NCBI GenBank assembly: GCA_964600365.1
Contig: CAZRJG010000009.1
Coordinates: 1-55,604, forward strand
Direction of reading: 5' to 3'
DNA from: GCA-020352575 sp964600365
GTDB taxonomy: Bacteria > Actinomycetota > Acidimicrobiia > Spongiisociales > JAENVV01
DNA length: 55,604 bases
The stretch's first letter is position 1. Each line of letters begins with the position of its first letter. The notes under the pieces are model-generated. The model had not been told where the DNA came from, did no database searches, and was given only the letters and a program-made list of their open reading frames with translations. A program made the position numbers and the translations under genes. Positions 15,118 through 22,855 of this stretch are shown one piece after another.

Positions 15118-16182
15118 ATGACCGAGCGAAAGATCATCAAGGAGTACGACGTCCACTCGTACACGCAGTACATGTGGGACAAGTTCAGCGCCTATGACAC
15201 GTGGGTCAAGCAGCAGGGAATCCCCGTGCTGAGCGGATCGTTCGTCGGCGACGCGCGCGACGTCGAGGTCGAGCCGTGGGAAGCCCGCGGCGCAAAGGGC
15301 GCCTTGCTCAGTTTCTCCGACCAGCGAGTCGCCGACGGCTACGTGCTCGAGATCGAGCCAGCCTCATCCACCACGCCCAGGCGTCAGCTCTTCGAAGAGC
15401 TGATCGTGATCCTCGAGGGCCGAGGTTCCACGGAACTGTGGTACAAGGACGGAGAGACGAGGTCGTTCGAGTGGCAGCGCGGCTCAGTGTTCAGCATTCC
15501 GATCAACGCCTCCCACCGTCATCTCAATGGGAGCGGCCGTGACCGCGTCCGCTACGTGGCTCTCACGAGCGCTCCTCCGATCATCGAGATCTTCCGCGAC
15601 CACGCGTTCATCTTTGAGAACGACCACGTGTTCCCCGAGCGTTTCGACCCCCGGGATCCGGAGTTCTTCGACAAGGAGCCCCAGTACCTCACCGAGTACT
15701 ACGGCGGCATCCTCGACACCAACTTCATCTCGGACATCCGAAAGGTGAAGCTCGTGCCGAGGGAGGCCCGCGGCAAGGGCAACCACAACATGTACATCCA
15801 CATCGCCGGCGCCACGATGTTCGCGCACGTGTCCAGGTTCCCTGTCGGCACCTACAAGAAGGCCCACCGGCACGGTCCCGGAGCCCACATCGTCATGCTC
15901 GATTCGACGGGGTACACGATGATGTGGAAGGACGGCGAGGAGCCGACCCGATACGACTGGGCAGAGGGAAGCGTCATCTCCCCCCCGGCCGGCTACTGGC
16001 ACCAGCACTACAACACGGGGACGGAACCATGCAAGTTCGTGGCGCTCCATGCCTCCTTCGCACTCGCCAGCGGAGGTAAGGGAGGCGGAGTCGAACAGCT
16101 GGAGGCCGACGCGAGCGACGCTGAACTCCGAGAGTTGTACATCGCCGAATGCGCCAAGAACGGCGTCGAAGTGGCCCACTGA
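15118..16182 (+). CDS. Bicupin (gentisate dioxygenase-like), module A
   Basis: A 354-residue protein with two cupin barrels. The C-terminal barrel has a metal motif (KKAHRHGPGAH near 250, then WHQHYN near 300). The N-terminal barrel keeps a partial second motif (NASHRHLNGSG) but has PRRQLFEE where HxH would be, so it probably binds no metal. Gentisate 1,2-dioxygenase and related bicupins cleave hydroxylated rings with a single Fe(II); here the active barrel would be the second one. ATG 15118 is preceded by GGGAG. It is followed six bases later by the EutA-like gene. A dioxygenase or isomerase role is inferred; the substrate is unknown. Confidence 0.8.
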   Translation: MTERKIIKEYDVHSYTQYMWDKFSAYDTWVKQQGIPVLSGSFVGDARDVEVEPWEARGAKGALLSFSDQRVADGYVLEIEPASSTTPRRQLFEELIVILEGRGSTELWYKDGETRSFEWQRGSVFSIPINASHRHLNGSGRDRVRYVALTSAPPIIEIFRDHAFIFENDHVFPERFDPRDPEFFDKEPQYLTEYYGGILDTNFISDIRKVKLVPREARGKGNHNMYIHIAGATMFAHVSRFPVGTYKKAHRHGPGAHIVMLDSTGYTMMWKDGEEPTRYDWAEGSVISPPAGYWHQHYNTGTEPCKFVALHASFALASGGKGGGVEQLEADASDAELRELYIAECAKNGVEVAH

Positions 16183-16188
16183 CCCTCG

Positions 16189-17655
16189 ATGACCGACCTC
16201 GACTCACCGATCGTGTCCGAACCGGACACGATCGTCCTCCGCTCGGCTGGCATCGACATCGGCTCCGCCACCACGCATTTGGTCACGTCTCGTATCACGA
16301 TGAAACGTCTCGGGAGGTCGCACTCCAGCCGCTACGTGATCGTTGACCGCGAACTCGAGTTCATATCACCGGTGGCGCTGACCCCCTATGTCGATCGCGA
16401 GTTGATCGATGCCGACGGGCTCCTCGCGATCCTCTCGGAGTGGATAGACGACGATGCGTACGACGGGGAATCGATCGACACCGGCGTCGTGCTTCTCACC
16501 GGCGAAGCAGCTCGACGCAGGAACACGCGACAGATCACTGAGCGGGTGTCGCGCCTCGCAGGGGAGTTCGTGTGCGCTGCCGCCGGGGACCTCTTCGAGG
16601 TCGACATGGCTGCACACGGATCTGGATCGGTCGCGCTCTCCAGCGAGGGAGCTCCCGTCCTGAACATCGACATCGGAGGGGGAACGACGAAGATCAGCGT
16701 CTGTCGTGACGGCGCCATCGAGTCGCGAGGCGTGTTCCGGGTAGGGGCCCGGGCGGTGGTCGTCGACGGGAACGGCGCCATTACACGCATGGAGGAACCC
16801 GGCGACCTTGCCGTCAAGGCTCTGGGTATCGAGGCGGGCCTCGGAGATGGCATCTCGGAGGAGGAACGTCGGCAGGCAGCCCTCTGGCTCGTCGACCGCT
16901 TGGCTGAGTTCGTGCAGGGAAGCCTCGAGCACCCTGCCACCTCGGCGCTCACGATCGAACCACTTCCCCCTCTGCCACAGGACATCTCGACGGTCGTCTT
17001 CTCGTCGGGCGTTGGGGAGTACATCTACGAGCGGGAGTCAGAGACCTTCGGCGACCTGGCACCATGGATCGCCGACGGCGTCCGCAGCAACAGGGACTCA
17101 GGTGCCTGGCCATGGGAGTGGCACGTCCCGGACACTTCCCCCATCAGGGCAACCGTCACCGGAATCGCTGAGCAGACCGTTGAGATGAGCGGGGACACGA
17201 TCTTCGTGAGTTCTCCCGACCTGCTCCCTCTCCGCAACAGAGAGGTCCGCACCGTCGACGTCACCGAGGAGGTCTCAGCCGCTGCGATCGCCCAGCGAAT
17301 GCAGGCGGCGCTCGCCACCAACGCCCTCAGCACCATCGACGGCGGGATCATCTGGGAGGTCCGATGCGGACCGAGGAGGGACTTCCAGTATCTCTCTGAG
17401 CTTGCCCATGGTCTCGCTGCGGGCGCAGCACCAACCGCCGACGGGCCCGTGGGCATTCTCCTCAACAGAGACATTGCCATGTTGGTGGGCCGCCTGCTCT
17501 CGGACGAGTTGGAGCTCCTCCCGGAGGTGGTCGTCCTCGATGGGATCTCACTCCACGACGTGCACTTCGTCGACTTCGGCCGCTACCGCGAGGACAGCAA
17601 CACAGTGCCGGTCGTGCTCAAGTCACTGGTCTTCGTCGACCGCGTCTCCGGGTGA
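16189..17655 (+). CDS. EutA-like reactivating ATPase
   Basis: A 488-residue actin-fold ATPase matching EutA, the factor that reactivates B12-dependent ethanolamine ammonia-lyase. It has the phosphate-1 loop GIDIGSATTHLV (21-32), the long TGEAARRRNTRQI segment, phosphate-2 loop NIDIGGGTTKIS (159-170), an adenosine-side FSSGVGEYIYE and the EutA-type C-terminus (DGISLHDVHFVDFG, then VPVVLKSLVF). Length matches EutA. No EutB, EutC or any other B12 enzyme is in the window. It directly follows the bicupin gene and overlaps the convergent molybdenum-subunit gene by 33 bases. I infer that it services another enzyme of the cluster, or an ammonia-lyase-like enzyme elsewhere. Confidence 0.85.
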   Translation: MTDLDSPIVSEPDTIVLRSAGIDIGSATTHLVTSRITMKRLGRSHSSRYVIVDRELEFISPVALTPYVDRELIDADGLLAILSEWIDDDAYDGESIDTGVVLLTGEAARRRNTRQITERVSRLAGEFVCAAAGDLFEVDMAAHGSGSVALSSEGAPVLNIDIGGGTTKISVCRDGAIESRGVFRVGARAVVVDGNGAITRMEEPGDLAVKALGIEAGLGDGISEEERRQAALWLVDRLAEFVQGSLEHPATSALTIEPLPPLPQDISTVVFSSGVGEYIYERESETFGDLAPWIADGVRSNRDSGAWPWEWHVPDTSPIRATVTGIAEQTVEMSGDTIFVSSPDLLPLRNREVRTVDVTEEVSAAAIAQRMQAALATNALSTIDGGIIWEVRCGPRRDFQYLSELAHGLAAGAAPTADGPVGILLNRDIAMLVGRLLSDELELLPEVVVLDGISLHDVHFVDFGRYREDSNTVPVVLKSLVFVDRVSG

Positions 17656-19911
17656 CTCGGCGCCTCGGGACTGCACCAACTCCCACACTCGCTCCGCGGT
17701 GAGCGGCAGCTGGGTCGGCCAGACACCCGTCGCGCGGCCGATCGCAGAAGCGACGGCGCCACCAATCGGGTTGAGCGACCCCTCACCGCCACCCTTCGCC
17801 CCGTAGGGCCCAACGCCGTCTCCGCGCGCTGCAATGTGGGTGTCGATGCGCCGAGGCATGTCTCCCATGCGCGGCACGCGATAGTCAACGAGGTTTGCGT
17901 TCTCCAGCTGGGGACCGTCGTACAGCAGCTCCTCCCCCAGCGCGGCACCAAGGCCCTGGGTCGCTGCACCGAGATCTTGCCCTTCGACCAGCGCGGGATT
18001 GATCGCAAACCCGACATCGCCGACGGTGACAAGGTGCTCGACCACCACCTGACCGGTTTCGCGATCAACCGATACCTCGACACCGACCATCCCGATCTCC
18101 CAAAACGGTGGAAGCTCCTCCAGATCTCCTGCCCGCCTGACCGTTCCGAACCCGAGGACCTCTCCTTGTCGTCCTCCGAACCAGGACTGCACGACCTCGT
18201 CGAACGGTGACTCCCGATCGGGCCCTGCGACTATTCCCTCGGCGGTCTTGACCTCTTCGACCCCACATCCGAAGACATCCGAGCCCATGTGTTCGAGTTG
18301 GCGCAACACGTCCGCACAGGCCCGGAGGATCGCAAGCCCGGTCAGCGTCGTCGTACGAGACGCGCCCGTCGTGCGTTCATACGGCGTCGCCCCGGTGTCG
18401 GACTGGACCACGCGCACGCGATCGAGGCTGATCCCCAGTTCGTTCGCAGCAATCTGTGCCAACGCGGTCCGACTCCCTTGCCCCATCTCTGTCGATCCTG
18501 TCATCACGTACACGGATCCATCAGCGAACAGCCGTACGGTCGCGGTTGAGACCGGATAAGCGCCGGCATCCGAGGCAGAACAGCCAAAGCCGAGACCGTG
18601 GCCATCGTGGACGTCCGGCCATCCGAGCGAGTCCACCACGAGATCGAGATCCTCGCGGAGATCTGCATCCATGCCCCGCTTCCCCGGGATGTGCCGCTCC
18701 CCGTATCCAACGAGGTTCCTCTTCCGGAGCTCCGCGGGGTCCATCCCGAGTGCCTCAGCAGCCTGGTCGATGTTCATCTCGCCGGCGAGGTTGCCCTGAG
18801 GCGCCCCGAAGCCACGGTAGGACGACGACGGGACCGTGTTCGTGTACACGGCGCGGCCCTGGGCTCGGAGGTTGGGTACACGGTATGGCCCGAAACACCT
18901 GTTCACGGATTTCGTCAGTACGAGCGGGCCGTTGTCGGCGAACGCGCCCGTGTCGAAGGTGATGTCGAAGTCACGGGCGAGGATCAGTCCATCCTCTGAG
19001 AACCCCGAACGCACTCGCACCTTCGCCGAGTCCGCCCTGGTCGTGTATATGGCCCCCTCGGCGTCGAGGGCGACTTTGACCGGGGCCCCGCTGACCCAGG
19101 CGCCGACGGCTGCCAATGGCTCGACCTTGGTGTATGACTTGGACCCGTATCCGCCCCCGAGCAGTGGTGAACGGACGCGGACCGAGTTGAGGGGGAGGTC
19201 GAAGATACGGGCGAGGTCTTCTCGGACCTGAAACGGATGCTGGGAAGTCGTGGTCACGTCGAGCACGCCCTCCTCGAACGAGGCCAAGGCGTTGTAGGGC
19301 TCCATCGCATACGCGTACAGCATCGGATAGCGCACCTCGGTCTCCACGACGAGGTGGGCCTCCGAGAGAGCCCGGTCGACATCACCCCAGGCGAGCTCGG
19401 CGGTGTGCACGACGTTCGATGCGTCTCGTTCGGATCGGGCCTCAGCGAACGACCGGTCCCCGACGGAGTACTCGTCGGTGTGCAGGATCGGCGCCCCATC
19501 GGCCATTGCCTCTTCCGGATTCATCACAGCGGGAAGGTCCTCGTACGTGACACGCACGAGCTCTGCGGCATCGGTCGCTGCGTACATGGAGTCCGCAACG
19601 ACCAGTGCAACCGGTTCGCCGAAGTAGCGCACCCGATCGATTGCGAGGATGGGATGATCCGCGATGATGTGGCCGAACCACCTGAACAAGCCGGTGAGGT
19701 CCGCTGCGGTGACGATCGCCGCCACGCCAGGAACGCTGCGTGCCTCGGAGGCGTCGATGTCGAGGATCCGGGCATGGGCCCGGTCCGAACGGAGGACGTG
19801 CCCGTACAGCATTCCGGAACGCGCCACATCGACCGCGTAGACCGCCTCGCCGGTCACCTTGGCCCTGGCGTCGACCCTCTGGGAAGGCCTCCCCACGGAT
19901 CCCATGCTCAT
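17623..19911 (-). CDS. Xanthine dehydrogenase-family molybdopterin subunit
   Basis: A 762-residue large subunit of a molybdenum hydroxylase, normal for a separate XdhA/CoxL-type subunit. The N-terminal domain starts GRPSQRVDARAKVTGEAVYA; the cofactor domain has GGGYGSKSY, PSSSYRGFGAPQGN and GAKGGGEGSLNP, the last carrying the catalytic Glu. It lacks the AYRCSFR loop of true CO dehydrogenase, so it is an XDH-type hydroxylase. These enzymes insert a water-derived oxygen into a heteroaromatic ring or aldehyde. ATG 19911 overlaps the iron-sulfur subunit stop as ATGA. It is the last gene of a CoxG-FAD-FeS-Mo operon. Substrate unknown. Confidence 0.93.
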   Translation of the reverse strand: MSMGSVGRPSQRVDARAKVTGEAVYAVDVARSGMLYGHVLRSDRAHARILDIDASEARSVPGVAAIVTAADLTGLFRWFGHIIADHPILAIDRVRYFGEPVALVVADSMYAATDAAELVRVTYEDLPAVMNPEEAMADGAPILHTDEYSVGDRSFAEARSERDASNVVHTAELAWGDVDRALSEAHLVVETEVRYPMLYAYAMEPYNALASFEEGVLDVTTTSQHPFQVREDLARIFDLPLNSVRVRSPLLGGGYGSKSYTKVEPLAAVGAWVSGAPVKVALDAEGAIYTTRADSAKVRVRSGFSEDGLILARDFDITFDTGAFADNGPLVLTKSVNRCFGPYRVPNLRAQGRAVYTNTVPSSSYRGFGAPQGNLAGEMNIDQAAEALGMDPAELRKRNLVGYGERHIPGKRGMDADLREDLDLVVDSLGWPDVHDGHGLGFGCSASDAGAYPVSTATVRLFADGSVYVMTGSTEMGQGSRTALAQIAANELGISLDRVRVVQSDTGATPYERTTGASRTTTLTGLAILRACADVLRQLEHMGSDVFGCGVEEVKTAEGIVAGPDRESPFDEVVQSWFGGRQGEVLGFGTVRRAGDLEELPPFWEIGMVGVEVSVDRETGQVVVEHLVTVGDVGFAINPALVEGQDLGAATQGLGAALGEELLYDGPQLENANLVDYRVPRMGDMPRRIDTHIAARGDGVGPYGAKGGGEGSLNPIGGAVASAIGRATGVWPTQLPLTAERVWELVQSRGAESPGDAVDEDQ

Positions 19912-20390
19912 TTCACTCCTCCGTGCCCTGCCTTGGCGGCAGCCTGAACAGCAGAGAGGATCGGCCGATAACCGGTGCACCGGCAGATGTTGCCCTCCAG
20001 GTAGTCGATGATCTCTTCCTCGGACGGGTCTGGGTTCCTTGCAAGGAGCGCAACGGCCATCATGACGAAGCCCGGGGTGCAGAAGCCACATTGCAGCGCG
20101 AACGAATCGATGAATGCCTGCTGCACGGGATGCAGCTCGACTCCGTTGGACAGTCCCTCGATGGTCAGGAGCTCCCGACCATCGAGGTCCACGGCAAGAT
20201 ACGTGCAGGCACTCACCGGCAGGTCATCGACGAGCACTGTGCAGATGCCACAGACCTGCATACCGCAGCTCGTCTTCGTGCCAGTGAGTCCGAGGTCGTC
20301 ACGGAGGAACTCCGCGAGTGTTTGACGTGTGGGAACCTCCCTCTCGACCGTTCTCCCGTTGACGACGGTCGACACTGAGCGCCGGTTCAT
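19908..20390 (-). CDS. 2x[2Fe-2S] small subunit of the molybdenum hydroxylase
   Basis: A 160-residue protein with the plant-type ferredoxin cluster (Cys42, 47, 50 and 62 in SCGMQVCGIC and SAC) and the second helical-domain cluster (Cys101/104 in QCGFCTPG and Cys136/138 in ICRCTGY). It passes electrons from the molybdenum site to the FAD subunit. Start and stop both overlap neighbouring genes by four bases (ATGA), so the three subunits are tightly coupled. Confidence 0.95.
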   Translation of the reverse strand: MNRRSVSTVVNGRTVEREVPTRQTLAEFLRDDLGLTGTKTSCGMQVCGICTVLVDDLPVSACTYLAVDLDGRELLTIEGLSNGVELHPVQQAFIDSFALQCGFCTPGFVMMAVALLARNPDPSEEEIIDYLEGNICRCTGYRPILSAVQAAAKAGHGGVK

Positions 20391-21190
20391 CGGGCGCCCT
20401 CCAACTGCGCGAGTGCCCGTCGGATGTGGACCCCGGCAATGTGGCGCTTGTACCGCTCCGACCCCGTCATATCCGGGATCACATCGATCTCGGCAGCGAT
20501 GGCGTGTGCATCGAGTCCCTCCGGCTGGTCGGACTCGAAGACCTCCGGGCTCCCCCCGACCGCACCGACGACGAGCCTGCAGGTTCCCCCAGCGGTGATC
20601 GCGGCCGCCACTCCGATCGTCGGACGCTCCATCGTCTGGTACTTCACGTACACCGCAGGACGGCCAACCCGTTCCGGAACGAGGATCTCGACCAGCAACT
20701 CGCGCTCATCGCGAGCCGTCGTATACGGCCCTATGACGAACTCCGAGACCGGGAGAACCCGAGTGCCCCCGACGGACGCCAATCGGACTTCGGACTCGAG
20801 CGCTATCAACATCGTCGCCACGTCAGACTTCGGCTCAGCGAAACAGAGATTGCCTCCAAGCGTCCCACTCGCCCGGACACGAGGATTCCCTACTCGCTCG
20901 ATCACCTCAGCAAGTATCGGCATGCGTGACTGCACGAGAGGATGGTCAATGACCTCCCGATGGGTCACTGCCGCGCCGATCGAGAGCCTGCCGTCCGCTG
21001 GTCGAATGACTCCCAACTCGTCGACGCCCTTCAGGTCGATCAACGCCTCCGGCCTCATGAGACCCGCCTTCATCGCGAGAAGGAGTTCGGTCCCGCCGAC
21101 ATATGGGGGGCGATCGAACATGGAGACGAGCTGCAACACGTCCCCGAGGGTCGTGGGGCGGTGATGAGCGAAGTCGGGGAGGACCCTCAT
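20387..21190 (-). CDS. FAD-binding medium subunit of the molybdenum hydroxylase
   Basis: A 267-residue FAD protein of the XdhB/CoxM family, near the usual 270-290. It opens with the typical FAHHRPTTLGDVLQL segment; FAD loops are YVGGTELLLAMKAG near 36-48 and NPRVRASGTLGGNLC near 102-116. It transfers electrons from the iron-sulfur clusters to the final acceptor. The ATG overlaps the CoxG stop as ATGA. Confidence 0.93.
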   Translation of the reverse strand: MRVLPDFAHHRPTTLGDVLQLVSMFDRPPYVGGTELLLAMKAGLMRPEALIDLKGVDELGVIRPADGRLSIGAAVTHREVIDHPLVQSRMPILAEVIERVGNPRVRASGTLGGNLCFAEPKSDVATMLIALESEVRLASVGGTRVLPVSEFVIGPYTTARDERELLVEILVPERVGRPAVYVKYQTMERPTIGVAAAITAGGTCRLVVGAVGGSPEVFESDQPEGLDAHAIAAEIDVIPDMTGSERYKRHIAGVHIRRALAQLEGAR

Positions 21191-21639
21191 GCGAGTTCAG
21201 CCTCCAGAGCGGCGAAGAACTGATCGAGGATCTTGTCCCCCTTCGAACGAATCATGGAACCTCCGAGCGATGCCACGCGACCAGTCACCTCATAGGTGCC
21301 GTCCACCTCGACGGTCGTACCGTCGGTCGCAGCGTGGAGTTCCAGCCCCGCCTCGATCCTGATGCGCGACGCCACCTGTCGATCCTCGCCTTGCGCGAGG
21401 AATCGAATCGACTCCCCTTGGGTGATGCTCGTCACGGTGACGTCAAGATCCGCGGACAAGCGAAAGGGCCCCAACTGGTCTGTGAGGACAGCCCCATAGT
21501 GCTCAAGCGAAGCATGCTCCACCACGGAGTCCACGACGTTGACCCAGCCAGCAACCCGCCGGACATCAGTCGCGGCTTCCCACACCCCTGCAGGGGTGGT
21601 CCCAACGGTCACCGCCCTTCGGAAACTCACGCTCGGCAC
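21187..21639 (-). CDS. coxG: CoxG-like SRPBCC protein
   Basis: A 150-residue START/SRPBCC-fold protein like CoxG, the carbon monoxide dehydrogenase subunit G. It shows the VWEAATDVRRVAGWV entry, the LDVTVTSI strand and the GRVASLGGSMIRSKGDKILDQFF C-terminal helix. In CO dehydrogenase systems CoxG is thought to help membrane attachment or cofactor maturation. Here it is the first gene of a molybdenum hydroxylase operon that is not CO dehydrogenase. The usual maturation partners CoxD (MoxR AAA+) and CoxE are absent; a different AAA+ gene lies in the divergent operon. Transcription probably starts in the 175-base gap holding TTGGATCC operators. Confidence 0.85.
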   Translation of the reverse strand: MPSVSFRRAVTVGTTPAGVWEAATDVRRVAGWVNVVDSVVEHASLEHYGAVLTDQLGPFRLSADLDVTVTSITQGESIRFLAQGEDRQVASRIRIEAGLELHAATDGTTVEVDGTYEVTGRVASLGGSMIRSKGDKILDQFFAALEAELA

Positions 21640-21668
21640 AGGTGGCTCCCACTCGAAGTCGACATTGC

Positions 21669-21680
21669 TTTGGATCCTAT
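21669..21680. promoter_or_regulatory. TTGGATCC half-matching operator, CoxG side
   Basis: TTTGGATCCTAT shares the TTGGATCC core and spacing with the perfect palindrome at 21765-21776. It lies about 30 bases before the coxG-like start codon and probably controls the leftward molybdenum hydroxylase operon. Confidence 0.5.
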
Positions 21681-21764
21681 CTCATCGGAGTCGGGGTGTC
21701 GAAGACGAAAGAACTCCTGCCCGAATGCCGCCTCGCCCGGGGATCCCCCCAGTCAAGTGACAGA

Positions 21765-21776
21765 ATTGGATCCAAT
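21765..21776. promoter_or_regulatory. ATTGGATCCAAT operator before the module B bicupin
   Basis: A perfect 12-bp palindrome. A TAGGAT -10 box follows at 21780-21785, so a bound repressor would sit in the -35/-10 spacer of the rightward operon. TTGGATCCAA-like palindromes are typical of FCD GntR regulators; the gene at 24949 is the obvious candidate. Confidence 0.65.
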
Positions 21777-21779
21777 CGA

Positions 21780-21785
21780 TAGGAT
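21780..21785 (+). promoter_or_regulatory. -10 box of the module B operon
   Basis: TAGGAT lies 29 bases before ATG 21815. Unlike the leaderless genes here, this transcript would have a short leader with a GGAG ribosome site. Confidence 0.45.
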
Positions 21786-21814
21786 CGCCCGAACCCAGAG
21801 AGGAGCAGGAGCCC

Positions 21815-22855
21815 ATGAGCGAGACGAGGACGACCACCTCCCACTACGAGGTACAGAACAAACGCCGAGCCGACGCCCTCGACTACTGGAAGGAGAATCA
21901 GCGGTTTCTGATCCGGGGAGAAGACGTCGTCATGCACGACACACCCCGCGGAATGCGACGCGGGGTGATGGTGAGCGCCGACGGCGGCGTCCCCAGCCTC
22001 AACCTCGACGCGGTCACGCACGAGATCCCCCCGGGTGTGCACTCCACAATCCATCGTCACTCCTGGGATGCGATCCTCTTCATGACGGAGGGCTCCGGCT
22101 GGACCGAGGTCGACGGGAAGCGTCATGAGTGGCGACCGTGGGACACGGTCTACCTTCCTGGAATGTCATGGCACCGGCATGGGAACGATGGCACGAAGCC
22201 CGCGAAGTTCATCTCTTGGAGCGTTCAACCGATGGTGGAACTCCTCGGCTTGGCGATCCTCGAAGATGCTGGCGAAACGCCCTACCGCGAGCTTCCGCCA
22301 CGCCCTCGTACGTCTGAGGCGGGCCTCGGCAGCGATCCGTACTCGAACCGGCTCCGTCGCATCGGCGAGAAGGGGGATGGCTTCGTGGAGTCCAGGGTCC
22401 TCACGGCATACGACGACATCAATTTCCGAGTGACACCCAAGGGAGCACGAAGCGGGTTCCTCGTTGACAAGTCGATCGGGCACCGCACCCAGGGGATCAC
22501 CGCAGTGCTGCACCAACTGGCACCAGGTCTGTACCAGTCCCGCCATCGCCACGGCGGGGAGGCGTGGCTGTACGGCGTGTCAGGCGAGGGATACTCGATC
22601 GTCGATGAGCAACGATACGACTGGGGGCCCGGTGACCTCGTGGTGGTCGACCACTGGGCGTGGCACCAGCACTTCAACAAGTCGGACACGAACATCGCCT
22701 CACTGGTCCGCGTGCACAACTTCGACACGCTGTACCTGGCGATGAGGGCACTCCTGGCACCGCTGAACCTCTTCGAGGAGCTACCGACACTCGACGCACC
22801 AGATCTCACCGGTGTCGAGTGGCCCGACCCCGACGCAGGCCGGCCCGATGCCTGA
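21815..22855 (+). CDS. Bicupin (gentisate 1,2-dioxygenase-like), module B
   Basis: A 346-residue double cupin. Both barrels keep metal-binding motifs: IHRHSWDAILFMTEGSG near 84-100 with MSWHRHGND in the first, and SRHRHGGEAWLYGVSGEG near 240-258 with WAWHQHFN in the second. Gentisate, salicylate and 1-hydroxy-2-naphthoate dioxygenases share this build. Compared with the module A bicupin, this one looks fully equipped. It is the first gene of a five-gene operon in which it overlaps the Pch2-like ATPase gene by eight bases. Ring cleavage of a hydroxylated aromatic made by the divergent molybdenum hydroxylase is a reasonable inference. Confidence 0.85.
   Translation: MSETRTTTSHYEVQNKRRADALDYWKENQRFLIRGEDVVMHDTPRGMRRGVMVSADGGVPSLNLDAVTHEIPPGVHSTIHRHSWDAILFMTEGSGWTEVDGKRHEWRPWDTVYLPGMSWHRHGNDGTKPAKFISWSVQPMVELLGLAILEDAGETPYRELPPRPRTSEAGLGSDPYSNRLRRIGEKGDGFVESRVLTAYDDINFRVTPKGARSGFLVDKSIGHRTQGITAVLHQLAPGLYQSRHRHGGEAWLYGVSGEGYSIVDEQRYDWGPGDLVVVDHWAWHQHFNKSDTNIASLVRVHNFDTLYLAMRALLAPLNLFEELPTLDAPDLTGVEWPDPDAGRPDA

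Noticed and set aside
17623..21639. Aerobic CO dehydrogenase
   Set aside because: CoxG is present, but the large subunit lacks the AYRCSFR active-site loop and CoxD/E/F are missing; it is an XDH-type hydroxylase.
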